DNA of 64,000 nucleotides from Planctomycetota bacterium (GCA_027618475.1 JAQCEJ010000011.1:26234-90233), one strand, 5' to 3'. Shown: positions 1 to 9,746, counted from the stretch's first letter. A program made the numbers and translations. The notes: a model not told the origin generated them from the sequence alone.

Positions 1-191
1 AGGACGCCGATCTGATCGGCATCCCTCTCCGCGTGGTCATCGGCGGCAAGGGATTGCAGGAGGGGAAAATCGAATACAAATGGCGCACCGACAGCGCCCC
101 GCAGAAAACGGCGGTCGACACGGGTGTCGAAACGATACTCGGCCTGCTCGACGAACGTCGTAAAGTGGAAGCCTCGCGAGTCCCCGGTTAG
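1..191 (+). CDS. proS: Proline--tRNA ligase, C-terminal fragment (5' end outside window)
   Basis: Frame 3 reads DADLIGIPLRVVIGGKGLQEGKIEYKWRTDSAPQKTAVDTGVETILGLLDERRK*, matching the C-terminal anticodon-binding end of bacterial ProRS (ELIGIP...IEYK.R). Confidence 0.72.
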   Translation, partial: DADLIGIPLRVVIGGKGLQEGKIEYKWRTDSAPQKTAVDTGVETILGLLDERRKVEASRVPG

Positions 192-428
192 CCGCGACGC
201 GAAACGCTCGCTGAAACCGTTAAATATGCATTTGAATCAACGTCTTGAAGCGTTTTGCTGATCGTTCGAAGAGGGCTAGCGCTCCGCGGCGCAAAGCCTC
301 TGCGTCGCGGCTAATCGCAGAATTGGCGAATTTCGTCGCGACGAGGTTGGAAACTCGTGCCCGCGCGTCAATAATACTGGCGAGTTTGACAAACCTGACA
401 TCAACCATTTTTCACAGAGGAAAACAAC

Positions 429-932
429 ATGGCTGCTTCGATCACTCTCAAGGGAAATCCCGTTACCATTAAAGGAAACGAACTCAAAGTCGGCGATGCC
501 GCTCCCGATTTTTCGCTTCAGAGTACGGCTCTCGCTGATGTAAAACTCGGCGACGGCGCGGGAAAGACGCGAATTATTGCGACGATTCCGTCGCTCGATA
601 CACCGGTCTGCCACGCCGAAACGAAGAAATTCAACGAGCAGGCCGGCTCGCTGCCGAACGTCGAAATTCTCGTCGTCAGCATGGACTTGCCGTTCGGACA
701 GAAACGCTGGTGCGGCGCCGAAGGGGTTGAAGCGGTCAAGACGCTCTCGGCTCACCGCTGCTCAAAATTCGGCGAAGATTACGGCGTGTTGATCTCCGGC
801 GGTCCCCTCGACCGCTGTCTCGCCCGTGCCATTTTCGTCGTTGACGGCGACGGCAAAATTAAACACGTCGAATACTGCAAAGAGATCGCCGAACACCCGA
901 ACTACGACGCCGTACTTGCTGCTGCGAAGTAA
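429..932 (+). CDS. tpx: Thiol peroxidase (Tpx, peroxiredoxin family)
   Basis: 167 aa; PSLDTPVC peroxidatic motif, SMDLPFGQKRWCGAEG resolving-Cys motif, LARAIFVVDGDGKI. Confidence 0.93.
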   Translation: MAASITLKGNPVTIKGNELKVGDAAPDFSLQSTALADVKLGDGAGKTRIIATIPSLDTPVCHAETKKFNEQAGSLPNVEILVVSMDLPFGQKRWCGAEGVEAVKTLSAHRCSKFGEDYGVLISGGPLDRCLARAIFVVDGDGKIKHVEYCKEIAEHPNYDAVLAAAK

Positions 933-938
933 TTCGAC

Positions 939-1135
939 GGGTGGCTGGGGCGTTATTTGGCATTGATGAACGAGAATCGTGGGACGCGCGATTCGCATGG
1001 AATTAAAATCGACAGACTCGGCCCCAGTTGAATGCGCATTCAACTGGGGCCGTGAAGGTCAACTGTGACTTGAAGCTGTTATGCGAAATAGCGAGTTGCT
1101 GGGTTCATCGTAATCGGTTAGCGCCCCAGCCACCC
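939..1135. repeat. 197-bp inverted-repeat-bounded element, copy 1
   Basis: Begins GGGTGGCTGGGGCG (939-952), ends GCGCCCCAGCCACCC (1121-1135), its reverse complement; internal 32-bp perfect palindrome GGCCCCAGTTGAATGCGCATTCAACTGGGGCC (1020-1051). Confidence 0.85.
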
Positions 1136-1142
1136 ATCGACG

Positions 1143-1339
1143 GGGTGGCTGGGGCGTTAATTGACAGTGATGAACGCGAATCGTGGAATGCGCGATACGC
1201 ATGAGCGAGGAATCGACATAGACGGCCCCAGTTGAATGCGCATTCGACTGGGGCCGTGAAGGTCAACTGTGACTTGAAGCTGTTATGCGAAATAGCGAGT
1301 TGTTGGTTTCATCGTAATCGGTTAGCGCCCCAGCCACCC
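1143..1339. repeat. 197-bp inverted-repeat-bounded element, copy 2 (tandem to copy 1)
   Basis: Same terminal inverted repeats (1143-1156 / 1325-1339) and same internal palindrome at 1224-1255 with one mismatch. Confidence 0.85.
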
Positions 1340-1361
1340 GCCGACATTCGTCATTCGCAAC

Positions 1362-2819
1362 TTACGCGAGCAGCTTCTGCACGACGTGCGGTTCTTCGAC
1401 GCCGGTTAACCGCGCTTCGAGACCCTGGTGTTTGTACGTCAGCTTCATGTGATCGAAGCCGAGGCAGTGCAACATCGTCGCTTGCAGTTCGTGCGGATGA
1501 ATGCGGTCTTCGACGGCGTGATAGCCGATCTCGTCGGTCTTGCCGACGACCTGTCCTCCTTTGATCCCTCCGCCGGCGAGCAACATCGTAAATCCGTAGG
1601 GATGATGATCGCGGCCGAGCGCTTTGGGATTCACGCCGCGGCGGACTTCGTTCATCGGGGTGCGGCCGAATTCGCCCCCCCAGACGATGAGTGTATCTTC
1701 GAGCAACCCGCGCTGCTTGAGGTCGTGTATCAAACCGGCGGCTGGGAGATCGGTCATTCCGGTGTTGATGCCGAGATAATGCTCGAGGTTGCCGTGGTCG
1801 TCCCATGTCGAATGGTACAACTGCACGAACCGCACGCCCCGTTCGATCATCCGCCGGGCAAGCAGGCAATTCGTGCCGAACCAGTTCGTCTTTTTGTAAT
1901 TGAGGCCGTACAGCTCTTGCGTCGCGTAGGTCTCATCCGAGAAGTCGAGCAACTCGGGTGCCGCCGTCTGCATGCGGTAGGCGAGTTCGTACGCGGCGAT
2001 GCGCGAGAGAATTTCGGGATCGCCGGTTTGCTCGTGACGAAGTTGATTGAGGTCGCGAATCGCATCGAGCCGCGAACGTTGCGTCACCGGCGTAATGCCG
2101 TCGGGGTTCGAGAGATGCAAAATGGGATCTCCTTCCGAACGAAACGTTACGCCACGATAGTACGACGGCAGATAACCGTTGTTCCACAGCGCAGAGCCGG
2201 CGTCGACTCCTTTCCCCGAATTCGAGAGCAGCACGACGAAGCCCGGCAGATTTTGCGATTCGCTGCCGAGACCGTAGGTGACCCACGACCCCATCGCTGG
2301 ATGCCCGAACTGAGGCGAACCGCATTGCAGCAGGAGTTGGCCGGGATCGTGATTGGGACTCGTCGTCCACATCGAACGAACCATGCAGATGTCGTCGGCA
2401 CAGGTGCCGAGATTCGGTACGAAATCGGAAAACTCCATCCCGCATTCGCCGTATTTGGTGAACTTCCTCGGACTCGCAAAGACCGTGGCGCTCCCTTGAA
2501 TCAGCTTGTCGGGGAGCCCTTCGAGAAACGAGGGAGGCACCGGTTTGCCGTTCATTTCCTGCATGATCGGCTTGGGATCGAACAGGTCGAGATGACTCGG
2601 CCCTCCCGCCATGCAGATGAAGATCACCCGCTTTGCCGTCCCCGTAAAGTGCGGAAACTTCGGGGCCATGGGATGCGTATTCGACGTCGGTTCCGACGAT
2701 TCGGCGGTCAGGCCGTCTTGCGACATGATGTCGCCGAGCGCCATCATGCCGAGTCCGCAGGCCGATTGCTGCAAGAAACGCCGTCGTAGCAATAATCCGG
2801 GATCAAATTGAGCGTTCAT
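1362..2819 (-). CDS. DUF1501 domain-containing protein (Tat-type signal)
   Basis: From internal Met 'MNAQFDPGLLLRRRFLQQSACGLGMMALGDIM'; KRVIFICMAGGPSHLDLFDPKP and WGGEFGRTP motifs of DUF1501. The longer ORF start (2972) would overlap the upstream gene. Confidence 0.9.
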   Translation of the reverse strand: MNAQFDPGLLLRRRFLQQSACGLGMMALGDIMSQDGLTAESSEPTSNTHPMAPKFPHFTGTAKRVIFICMAGGPSHLDLFDPKPIMQEMNGKPVPPSFLEGLPDKLIQGSATVFASPRKFTKYGECGMEFSDFVPNLGTCADDICMVRSMWTTSPNHDPGQLLLQCGSPQFGHPAMGSWVTYGLGSESQNLPGFVVLLSNSGKGVDAGSALWNNGYLPSYYRGVTFRSEGDPILHLSNPDGITPVTQRSRLDAIRDLNQLRHEQTGDPEILSRIAAYELAYRMQTAAPELLDFSDETYATQELYGLNYKKTNWFGTNCLLARRMIERGVRFVQLYHSTWDDHGNLEHYLGINTGMTDLPAAGLIHDLKQRGLLEDTLIVWGGEFGRTPMNEVRRGVNPKALGRDHHPYGFTMLLAGGGIKGGQVVGKTDEIGYHAVEDRIHPHELQATMLHCLGFDHMKLTYKHQGLEARLTGVEEPHVVQKLLA

Positions 2820-2883
2820 TGTATTCTCCCTGGTATCGTTCACCGCTAAATCGCAATGTTCGCGAAGCGGAAAGGTACTTTTT

Positions 2884-5550
2884 TCAATCCCGTGTGATAA
2901 ATTCATGGACGTTGAGTAACACGCTCGCCAACCCGGTCCACGCGGCACCTTCGGCCGGATCGACACCTTCAATTTTGGTGGCGAATAACGCTTCGGCCGA
3001 TGCCGGGTCGTTCTGGAACAAGAGATGCTGCTCCAGAAAATAGGCTTGCAGCAGTGCCAGTTCTTCTTCGGTCGGATTTCGCGAATACGCCAACTGAAAA
3101 CCGTACGTCACGCGTTGATTGAAATCGCTCGAAGCTTCGGTCATCAAGCGCCTGGCGAAATGCTGCGCCGCCTCCACGAACACCGGGTCGTTCAGCAGCG
3201 TGAGCGACTGCAACGGCGTATTTGATCGTTCGCGGCGCGTGCAGGCACGACTTAAGGCCGGGGCATCGAATGTGACATCCTGTGCAAATGGCGAAAGACG
3301 TTGAATCCACGTATATAAACCGCGTCGATATTTCTCGACTCCTTCGCTCGCCTCCCAGGTGTTGTCGAAACCTTCCATCGCCACCGAACTCGGCTGCTCG
3401 GGAAATACGCACGGCCCGTGCATTTTTGGATACAACAACCCGCTGACGGCCAGCGTGATATCGCGGACCTGTTCGGAATTCAGCCGCAAACTCGCTTGCC
3501 GCGAAACCCAGACGTTATTCGGATCGCGCGCCGCGATATCGGGGCGTGCGGCCGACGACTGCCGATAGGTCGCGGACGTGACAATCAGCCGGTGAAATGC
3601 CTTCATGCTCCAATCGAGCCGTTGGAGTTCGAGGGCCAGCCAGTTGAGCAGTTCGGGATGACTGGGGAGTTCCCCCTGCAAACCGAAATCGCCCGACGAC
3701 GTGACAATTCCGCGACCGAAGAATTCCTGCCACGTCCGATTGGCCGTTACGCGCGACGTCAGGGGATGTTCGGGCGAAACAAGCCAGCGGGCGAGCGCGA
3801 GACGATCGGTTCGGGAATTTTCAGGGAGGGCCGGTAAAGCGGCAGGGACGCCGACATCGACATCGATTCCCTTCACGCGGAAATCACCCCGCACATGAAT
3901 ATAGGTCTGTCGCGGCACCTGCATCTCGCGCATGGTGGGGGCGCGGGTCGCCTTGGGAAATTCCTTGTCGAGTTCCAATAATTTCGGACGAACTTCGCCC
4001 AGCTTGTATTCGGTGAATTTCGTCGGATCGATCACCGAGCCGTGCGACAGAAAGTAATCCATCAGTCGAAATTTTTGATTTTTCGTCCGTTTCTCGGCTC
4101 CCAACTTGACGATTTCGCACCCTTCGAGTTGCCCTTCGCCGTAATGTCCTCCCCAGACGAGACCGAGGACTTCCCACTGGCGATCCCAGATGTGATCTTC
4201 TCCGGGATTGGCCTCGGCTTGCAACAGCCGGGCTTCCCATGCCGCCAACAATTCGTCGAGGCCGGGCTGATAGGGAGAGACAATTTCATCGCGACGGCGT
4301 TCGTATTCCTCACGGGTCGCTTCCCAGTCGGTGATTTCATTCGGCAGGGGAGCGTCGATATTCAGTTCGTCGGCGTGATCGAAATACGCATAGAGCTGAT
4401 AGAACTCTTTCTGCGAAATGGCGTCGAACTTGTGATCGTGACAGCGGGCACAGCCAACCGTCAGCCCGAGCCACGTCGCACCGACAATCATCGTGCGGTC
4501 GACAACTTGTTCGACGCGGTATTCTTCGAGGTCGGCTCCCCCTTCGCGATTGCTGAGGGTGTTGCGGAGAAACCCGGTTGCCAGCAACTGATCTTGCGTC
4601 GGTTCATCGAGCAGATCCCCCGCGAGTTGTTCGATGGTGAATTCGTCGAACGGCAGATCGCCATTCAGCGCTTTCACCAGCCATTGACGATACCGCCAGG
4701 CGACGGGACGTTTTTGATCGGTGAGAAACCCGTCGGTGTCGGCATAGTGGCAGAGATCGAGCCAGGGCCGCGCCCAGCGTTCGCCATAGGAGGGCGACGC
4801 CAACAAGCGGTCGACGAGTTTTTCGTACGCTTCGGGATCGTCGTCGTTCACAAATTCCGCCACGTCTTCGGGTGTCGGAGGGAGGCCGATCAAATCCAAG
4901 GTCACACGGCGGATCAGCGTTTCGCGATCTGCTTCGGGCGACGGTGTTACCCCCTCCTGATCCAGTCGGGCCAGAATGAACGCATCGATGCCGTTGCGAA
5001 CCCATGCGGGTTGAGAAACTTCGGGAACCGCCGGCTTCTCGATCGGCTGTAACGACCACCATTCGCGGGCTTTTTTCTTGGCGGCGTTCTCTTCGTGAGC
5101 CACGAGAACATGATCGTCGGGCCAGGCCAACCCTTCATCGATCCAACGCTTGATTATCGCAACGTCTTCATCAGACAGCGGATCGCCTTCAGCCGGCATG
5201 ATCACGCCGTCGGCGTGCGTCTGGGAAATCATCGCATACAGCGAACTCTTCTCGGCGCTCCCCGGTTCGATCGCAACACCGGCATATCCCCCTTTGAGAG
5301 CATGCTCGCGCGTATCGAGTTGAAACCCGCTCTCGGGATCGTCTTTACCGTGGCAGCTTAAGCATCGGGATTCGAGGAGCGGTTTGATTTTTGTCGCGAA
5401 GTCGATTTTTGGCGCGTCGGCGTTCTCGGCTTCGTCGGCAAAACTCCCGGTGCGAACGCCAAAAACTCCCGTTGCGATCGCAAGCACCGCACCGCCGATC
5501 CAGGGAGCAAGCCACGCTTTGCCGCGAATTGGGTTCATATCACTCATCAT
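2884..5550 (-). CDS. PSCyt1-type cytochrome c / DUF1549 / DUF1553 protein
   Basis: 888 aa; haem motif CLSCHGKDDPESGFQLDTREHALKGG, second CARCHDHKFD; DUF1549/DUF1553 blocks; N-terminal TM segment. Confidence 0.92.
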   Translation of the reverse strand: MMSDMNPIRGKAWLAPWIGGAVLAIATGVFGVRTGSFADEAENADAPKIDFATKIKPLLESRCLSCHGKDDPESGFQLDTREHALKGGYAGVAIEPGSAEKSSLYAMISQTHADGVIMPAEGDPLSDEDVAIIKRWIDEGLAWPDDHVLVAHEENAAKKKAREWWSLQPIEKPAVPEVSQPAWVRNGIDAFILARLDQEGVTPSPEADRETLIRRVTLDLIGLPPTPEDVAEFVNDDDPEAYEKLVDRLLASPSYGERWARPWLDLCHYADTDGFLTDQKRPVAWRYRQWLVKALNGDLPFDEFTIEQLAGDLLDEPTQDQLLATGFLRNTLSNREGGADLEEYRVEQVVDRTMIVGATWLGLTVGCARCHDHKFDAISQKEFYQLYAYFDHADELNIDAPLPNEITDWEATREEYERRRDEIVSPYQPGLDELLAAWEARLLQAEANPGEDHIWDRQWEVLGLVWGGHYGEGQLEGCEIVKLGAEKRTKNQKFRLMDYFLSHGSVIDPTKFTEYKLGEVRPKLLELDKEFPKATRAPTMREMQVPRQTYIHVRGDFRVKGIDVDVGVPAALPALPENSRTDRLALARWLVSPEHPLTSRVTANRTWQEFFGRGIVTSSGDFGLQGELPSHPELLNWLALELQRLDWSMKAFHRLIVTSATYRQSSAARPDIAARDPNNVWVSRQASLRLNSEQVRDITLAVSGLLYPKMHGPCVFPEQPSSVAMEGFDNTWEASEGVEKYRRGLYTWIQRLSPFAQDVTFDAPALSRACTRRERSNTPLQSLTLLNDPVFVEAAQHFARRLMTEASSDFNQRVTYGFQLAYSRNPTEEELALLQAYFLEQHLLFQNDPASAEALFATKIEGVDPAEGAAWTGLASVLLNVHEFITRD

Positions 5551-5604
5551 CGCACATTCCTTAACGATTGCATCATCTCAACATTCTGACTGAAGTCTTC
5601 GTTT

Positions 5605-5635
5605 CGATTGTCGTCTGTGGAGACAACGACAATCG
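5605..5635. promoter_or_regulatory. Perfect 10-bp inverted repeat upstream of the cytochrome gene
   Basis: CGATTGTCGT-ctgtggagaca-ACGACAATCG, 55 bp upstream of the 5550 start codon. Confidence 0.5.
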
Positions 5636-5653
5636 CTACGAACGGCTATTGCG

Positions 5654-6307
5654 CTATGCTTTATCGATTGCCGATCGTAGCGAACGATAGGCGGCATCGG
5701 CCAGCGTATCGACAACCGTCATTAAATCTCCTGCATACGTCTTTCGCAACCAGGCCCGTGCCATGTGGGCGCTGGGGCCGATGATCAATGAAAAATAGAT
5801 CGTTCGATCGAGGCGAATCAACTCTCCGCAATCGACAAATGGTTGCAGATGCAGCCAAACGGCTTGAGCAAAACTGTCCGATTGATGTTTATACTCTTCG
5901 CGAATGCTGCCGATCACATCGACCAGCCCCATTCGTGTGAGATACAGCCCCAATTGCGGGTTATCGACGGTCGTCGCCATGTGCGTGGCGATCATGGCGC
6001 GGATCAAACCCTGAGCCGTGGTTTCGCGGCTCATCGCGGCGACGACGCGTTTGTGATAGTCCTTCATCCCCTCGATAAAGAGTGTCAGGGCAATTTCGTC
6101 TTTACCACGAAACAGATGATAAATGCTGCCGTGGCTCGCGCCGGATTTCTGGCGAATCTGGTCGATGGTCGTCCCTTCAACGCCGTATTCGAGAAAACAA
6201 TCGAGCGCGGCATCGAGAATCGAGCGTCGCCGCACTTCGGTCGCTTCGCGCCGCCGCACGCCGTTTCTCGCTCCGTTTCGTTTTGTGGTTGAAATGAGAG
6301 TCTTCAT
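5654..6307 (-). CDS. TetR/AcrR family transcriptional regulator
   Basis: 217 aa; RRSILDAALDCFLEYGVEGTTIDQIRQKSGASHGSIYHLFRGKDEIALTLF is a canonical TetR HTH. Confidence 0.93.
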   Translation of the reverse strand: MKTLISTTKRNGARNGVRRREATEVRRRSILDAALDCFLEYGVEGTTIDQIRQKSGASHGSIYHLFRGKDEIALTLFIEGMKDYHKRVVAAMSRETTAQGLIRAMIATHMATTVDNPQLGLYLTRMGLVDVIGSIREEYKHQSDSFAQAVWLHLQPFVDCGELIRLDRTIYFSLIIGPSAHMARAWLRKTYAGDLMTVVDTLADAAYRSLRSAIDKA

Positions 6308-6311
6308 AAGT

Positions 6312-6344
6312 TAGAATCATATTCTAGATTGACAGTCTAGTCAA
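6312..6344. promoter_or_regulatory. Overlapping palindromes, candidate TetR operator
   Basis: TAGAAT-cat-ATTCTA (6312-6326) and TTGAC-agtcta-GTCAA (6329-6344) directly upstream of the TetR start at 6307. Confidence 0.5.
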
Positions 6345-6526
6345 CGATTGAGATGATCATCCGGTTGAAACGGAACGAAAAATCTGTCGATTGAAATTGC
6401 ACTCCATTCACGCGAATGAGAGTGGTCGTCTGGTTTTTTTCCCGATACGATAAGTAAGCGGTTCATACTTATTCTTTCGTATGCTCTCAAACTCTTTTTG
6501 TCTCTGATTTTTCGGAGCCGATCGAA

Positions 6527-7906
6527 ATGTTAAATCTGGGGTCTCGAACGTTAAAAACCTGCGCCGGAGTCTCTCGCCGTGAGTTGCTGCAACTGGGGGG
6601 ATGCTCGGCACTCGGACTCTCGCTGCCGCACCTGCTCGGCGATTCCGTGCGAGCCGCCACGGCGCACGGCAAAGTGAAATCGGTCCTGTTGCTCTGGCTG
6701 TGGGGCGGACCGAGTCATCACGAGACTTGGGATCCCAAGCCCGATGCACCGTCGAAAATACGCGGGTGTTACTCGCCGATCGCGACGGCAAGCCCCGGCG
6801 TGCAGATCAGCGAATTGCTGCCGATGGCTGCCGCTCATTCGCGGCAGTTCACGATCATCCGCAGCATGGCCCACGACATGAAGGACCATAACCAGGGAGG
6901 GACCGTCGCGCTCACCGGCAGCACCAACGGTTCGCAGGCCTCCGGAGGCGTTCCGTTCCCCGGCCGTGTCAGGCCGAGTATGGGTTCGCTGATTTCTTAT
7001 CTTACGAGAGAACGTGCCTCCGAATGGCCGTCGTTCACGTGCATCGGTCCGAACTGTAAAGTGAGTGGTGCCGACTTGCGCGGCCAACTTGCCAGTGCAT
7101 TGGGAGCGGCTCACGACCCGTTTCGTCTTGATAGTTTTACATTCGAGGAGGGTTTCAAAATCCCCCCCTCCATCGAACCGCTCTCGGACGTTGCCGATCA
7201 GCGTTTCAGTTCGCGACGTTCGCTGCTCACCGAACTCGATGAATGGCAGCGCACGGTGGAAACGGCAGGCGAAGTCGAACGCTACAACGACGTCCGTCAG
7301 AAAGCGTTTGGACTGCTCACCTCGACTGCGACAAAAGCAGCGCTCGATCTCGAATCGGAATCCGAAGCGATGCGCGATCGCTACGGACGCACGGTCTTCG
7401 GCCAGAACTGCATTCTCGGTCGCCGGCTGATCGAATCGGGGGTGCCGTTTGTGCAAATCAACTGGAGCGGCGACGCCGAGGATGAACAGCAAGGGGGAGA
7501 CGGCGGTTGGGATCTCCACTACCGCCTCTTCGAACGCATGCAAGACCGTTACTGCCCGATCTTCGATCTCGGTTTCACGGCATTGCTCGATGATCTCGAA
7601 CAGCGTGGTTTGCTCGAATCGACGCTCGTGCTGGCAATGGGTGAATTCGGCCGCAGCCCCGAAATCAGCAGCATCGGCGGACGCGAACATTGGCCTTACG
7701 GTTATTCGATGGTCGTCGCCGGCGGTGGCACGCCCGGCGGTTCGGTGATCGGTTCGACGACGGCCGATGGCGGTTTTCCCGCCGATCGTCCGGTGCATCC
7801 CTCCGATCTCATTTTGACCGTCATTGAAAAAATGGGACTCGACCGCTTCGATCTCTTCGCCCGCGACTCCGCCGTCCTCGGTTCGTCAATCGAAGAACTT
7901 TCATAG
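6527..7906 (+). CDS. DUF1501 domain-containing protein
   Basis: 459 aa; SRRELLQLGGCSALGLSLPHLLG leader, LLLWLWGGPSHHETWDPKP, AMGEFGRSPEIS. Confidence 0.92.
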   Translation: MLNLGSRTLKTCAGVSRRELLQLGGCSALGLSLPHLLGDSVRAATAHGKVKSVLLLWLWGGPSHHETWDPKPDAPSKIRGCYSPIATASPGVQISELLPMAAAHSRQFTIIRSMAHDMKDHNQGGTVALTGSTNGSQASGGVPFPGRVRPSMGSLISYLTRERASEWPSFTCIGPNCKVSGADLRGQLASALGAAHDPFRLDSFTFEEGFKIPPSIEPLSDVADQRFSSRRSLLTELDEWQRTVETAGEVERYNDVRQKAFGLLTSTATKAALDLESESEAMRDRYGRTVFGQNCILGRRLIESGVPFVQINWSGDAEDEQQGGDGGWDLHYRLFERMQDRYCPIFDLGFTALLDDLEQRGLLESTLVLAMGEFGRSPEISSIGGREHWPYGYSMVVAGGGTPGGSVIGSTTADGGFPADRPVHPSDLILTVIEKMGLDRFDLFARDSAVLGSSIEELS

Positions 7907-7921
7907 ATGTTGAATCGTCCT

Positions 7922-7969
7922 CGTTCCCAAGCTCCGCTTGGGAACGCAAGTCTTCGAAGCTCCGCTTCG
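7922..7969. repeat. Double hairpin, REP-like
   Basis: CGTTCCCAAGC-tcc-GCTTGGGAACG (7922-7946, 11-bp stem) followed by CGAAGC-tcc-GCTTCG (7955-7969). Confidence 0.7.
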
Positions 7970-7991
7970 CCGAACGTCACATGAGGTACTC

Positions 7992-9620
7992 ATGAAGTCC
8001 GTTATCACAGTTTTCGTCGCACTCATCGGCCTGTTGACAATTTCGACGCTGCGTGCAGACGACGAGGCCGTCCCCCAACCAACGCGTCTCACCAAATCCT
8101 ACTTCTCGAAGTTTTTCCTTCGTTTCTCGCCCGATGGATCGCACATCGCCTACAGCACGCATTACGCCAATCGCCGCGCGTCGAATCAGATTCTTGTCGG
8201 TATGCGGCTGATGAAAGCCGACGGCACTGACGACAAACGCATCCTGACGGAATACGACAGTCGCGTGCAGATGCAGGAACATCCCTGCTGGTCCCCCGAT
8301 GGCAAACATCTCTTAATCTCCGGCGGCGGGAACGACACGGGCAATTCGTCCAAAGACGTGCACATCGCCGACGTCGACGAGATGTTCGACATCAGCAACT
8401 TGCGAAAAGTTGTCCCCGGCGACGGCGTCACTCTGGGCGAAGAGCCCTGTTATTCGCCCGATGGAGAACACATTCTTGTCTCCACGCCGTCCGAACAGCT
8501 TTTTATCTTCGACGCCGACGGTAAGAATCAATCGAAACTCGTGCAGGTTGATGGCCTGTATTGTCATCAACCCGACTGGTCGCCCGATGGAGAGTGGATT
8601 GCGTTCGCCTCCGATCGCGACGGAAATATCGAGATTTACAAGGTCCGCTGGGACGGAACCGAATTGACGCGACTGACCGAAGCCGAAGGGATCGACGCCC
8701 GCCCCCGCTGGTCGCCCGACGGAGAGTGGATTCTCTTTACCTCCAATCGCAGCGGTAATATGGATCTGCACGTGATGCGGCACGACGGCAGCCTTGTGCA
8801 GAATCTGACGAATCATCCTGCGCTGGATGACCAGGCCGATTGGCATCCTAATGGCGAATCGATCGCTTTCGTGTCGATGCGCGACGGCGGTTACGATGTG
8901 TATTCAATTCGCGTCCCGAAAGAGTTACGCGTTTCACCCGATCCCCCTCCGAGCACCCGTCCTACGAAATCGACCGGCGATCTGGTCGCCTATTATTCGT
9001 TCGACCGTGTGATCGACGGCAACCTCGTTCGAGATCAGATCGGACGCAATCACATGTCGGTCTTCGATGCCCAGTTGGTTGAACAAAACGGACATAGCGC
9101 CCTCGAATTCGACGGCGAGAAATCTTACGGCGTCTGCGGCAACGGTGCCGACCTGCGACTCGGCGGACCGATGACGTTATCGTTCTGGGTGAAGCCCGCG
9201 AGCGATGCGGGCAATGGATATGTCATCTCGAAGCAGGCATGGAACGTCTATCTAGGGCAGGGGGTGCCGAACTTCGAAACCCGCGACGCGGCCAATGCCA
9301 ACTGGGACACGTTGCGCGGTGCAGCAGCGGTGCCGCTCGGCCAATGGTCGTTCATTACGGTTGTCTTCGATAAGGAGGGGGGCAAGCTGCTGATGTACGT
9401 CAACGGTCAGTTGATGAGCGAAAAAGAACGCACCGACGGCGAACTCGGCAACTACGCCGGCTCGCCGCTCGAAATCGGCCACTACGTCGCCTCGCGGACA
9501 CAGAAGTACAAGGGCCTGCTCGATGAGTTCCGCATCTACCGCGTCGCCCTTTCGGCGGAGAAGATTGCTCAAGAATTCGCAAGCCAGTCGGCGGAAGTGG
9601 GACTGCATATCGAAAAATAA
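7992..9620 (+). CDS. Secreted TolB-like beta-propeller (PD40) + LamG-type protein
   Basis: Start at MKSVITVFVALIGLLTISTLRAD (signal peptide). Repeated WSPDGEWIxFxSxRxGNxxxY blades, then C-terminal LamG (LVAYYSFD...LLDEFRIYRVALSAEKIAQ). Confidence 0.85.
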   Translation: MKSVITVFVALIGLLTISTLRADDEAVPQPTRLTKSYFSKFFLRFSPDGSHIAYSTHYANRRASNQILVGMRLMKADGTDDKRILTEYDSRVQMQEHPCWSPDGKHLLISGGGNDTGNSSKDVHIADVDEMFDISNLRKVVPGDGVTLGEEPCYSPDGEHILVSTPSEQLFIFDADGKNQSKLVQVDGLYCHQPDWSPDGEWIAFASDRDGNIEIYKVRWDGTELTRLTEAEGIDARPRWSPDGEWILFTSNRSGNMDLHVMRHDGSLVQNLTNHPALDDQADWHPNGESIAFVSMRDGGYDVYSIRVPKELRVSPDPPPSTRPTKSTGDLVAYYSFDRVIDGNLVRDQIGRNHMSVFDAQLVEQNGHSALEFDGEKSYGVCGNGADLRLGGPMTLSFWVKPASDAGNGYVISKQAWNVYLGQGVPNFETRDAANANWDTLRGAAAVPLGQWSFITVVFDKEGGKLLMYVNGQLMSEKERTDGELGNYAGSPLEIGHYVASRTQKYKGLLDEFRIYRVALSAEKIAQEFASQSAEVGLHIEK

Positions 9621-9746
9621 TACTCGTTTCCTGCGCCCCAAAATTTATCCACTTGGGTGGTCGCGTCGAATCCCCGAAGTTAACATACGGCTTGGTTTTT
9701 TTCGAGTTTTTAACTCGCATGAACGCTCGTAGCATAAATCCAGGGG

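Noticed and set aside
762-1043. ORFs starting inside the 197-bp repeats (762-1043 minus and 1232-1564 plus, both MNAHSTGA...)
   Set aside because: The shared start is just the palindrome read in each direction; the 762-1043 ORF is antisense to tpx and the 1232-1564 ORF runs antisense into DUF1501.
939-1339. CRISPR array interpretation of the tandem repeat
   Set aside because: Only two 197-bp units with terminal inverted repeats and homologous interior; no short repeat/spacer pattern and no cas genes.
1428-2789. 453-aa plus-strand ORF opposite DUF1501
   Set aside because: Antisense shadow ORF in GC-rich sequence; the minus strand has clear DUF1501 motifs.
4042-5052. 336-aa ORF opposite the PSCyt1/DUF1549 gene
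   Set aside because: Antisense shadow; no recognisable domain while the other strand has haem motifs and DUF blocks.
6551-7798. 415-aa minus-strand ORF
   Set aside because: Antisense shadow of the DUF1501 gene at 6527-7906.
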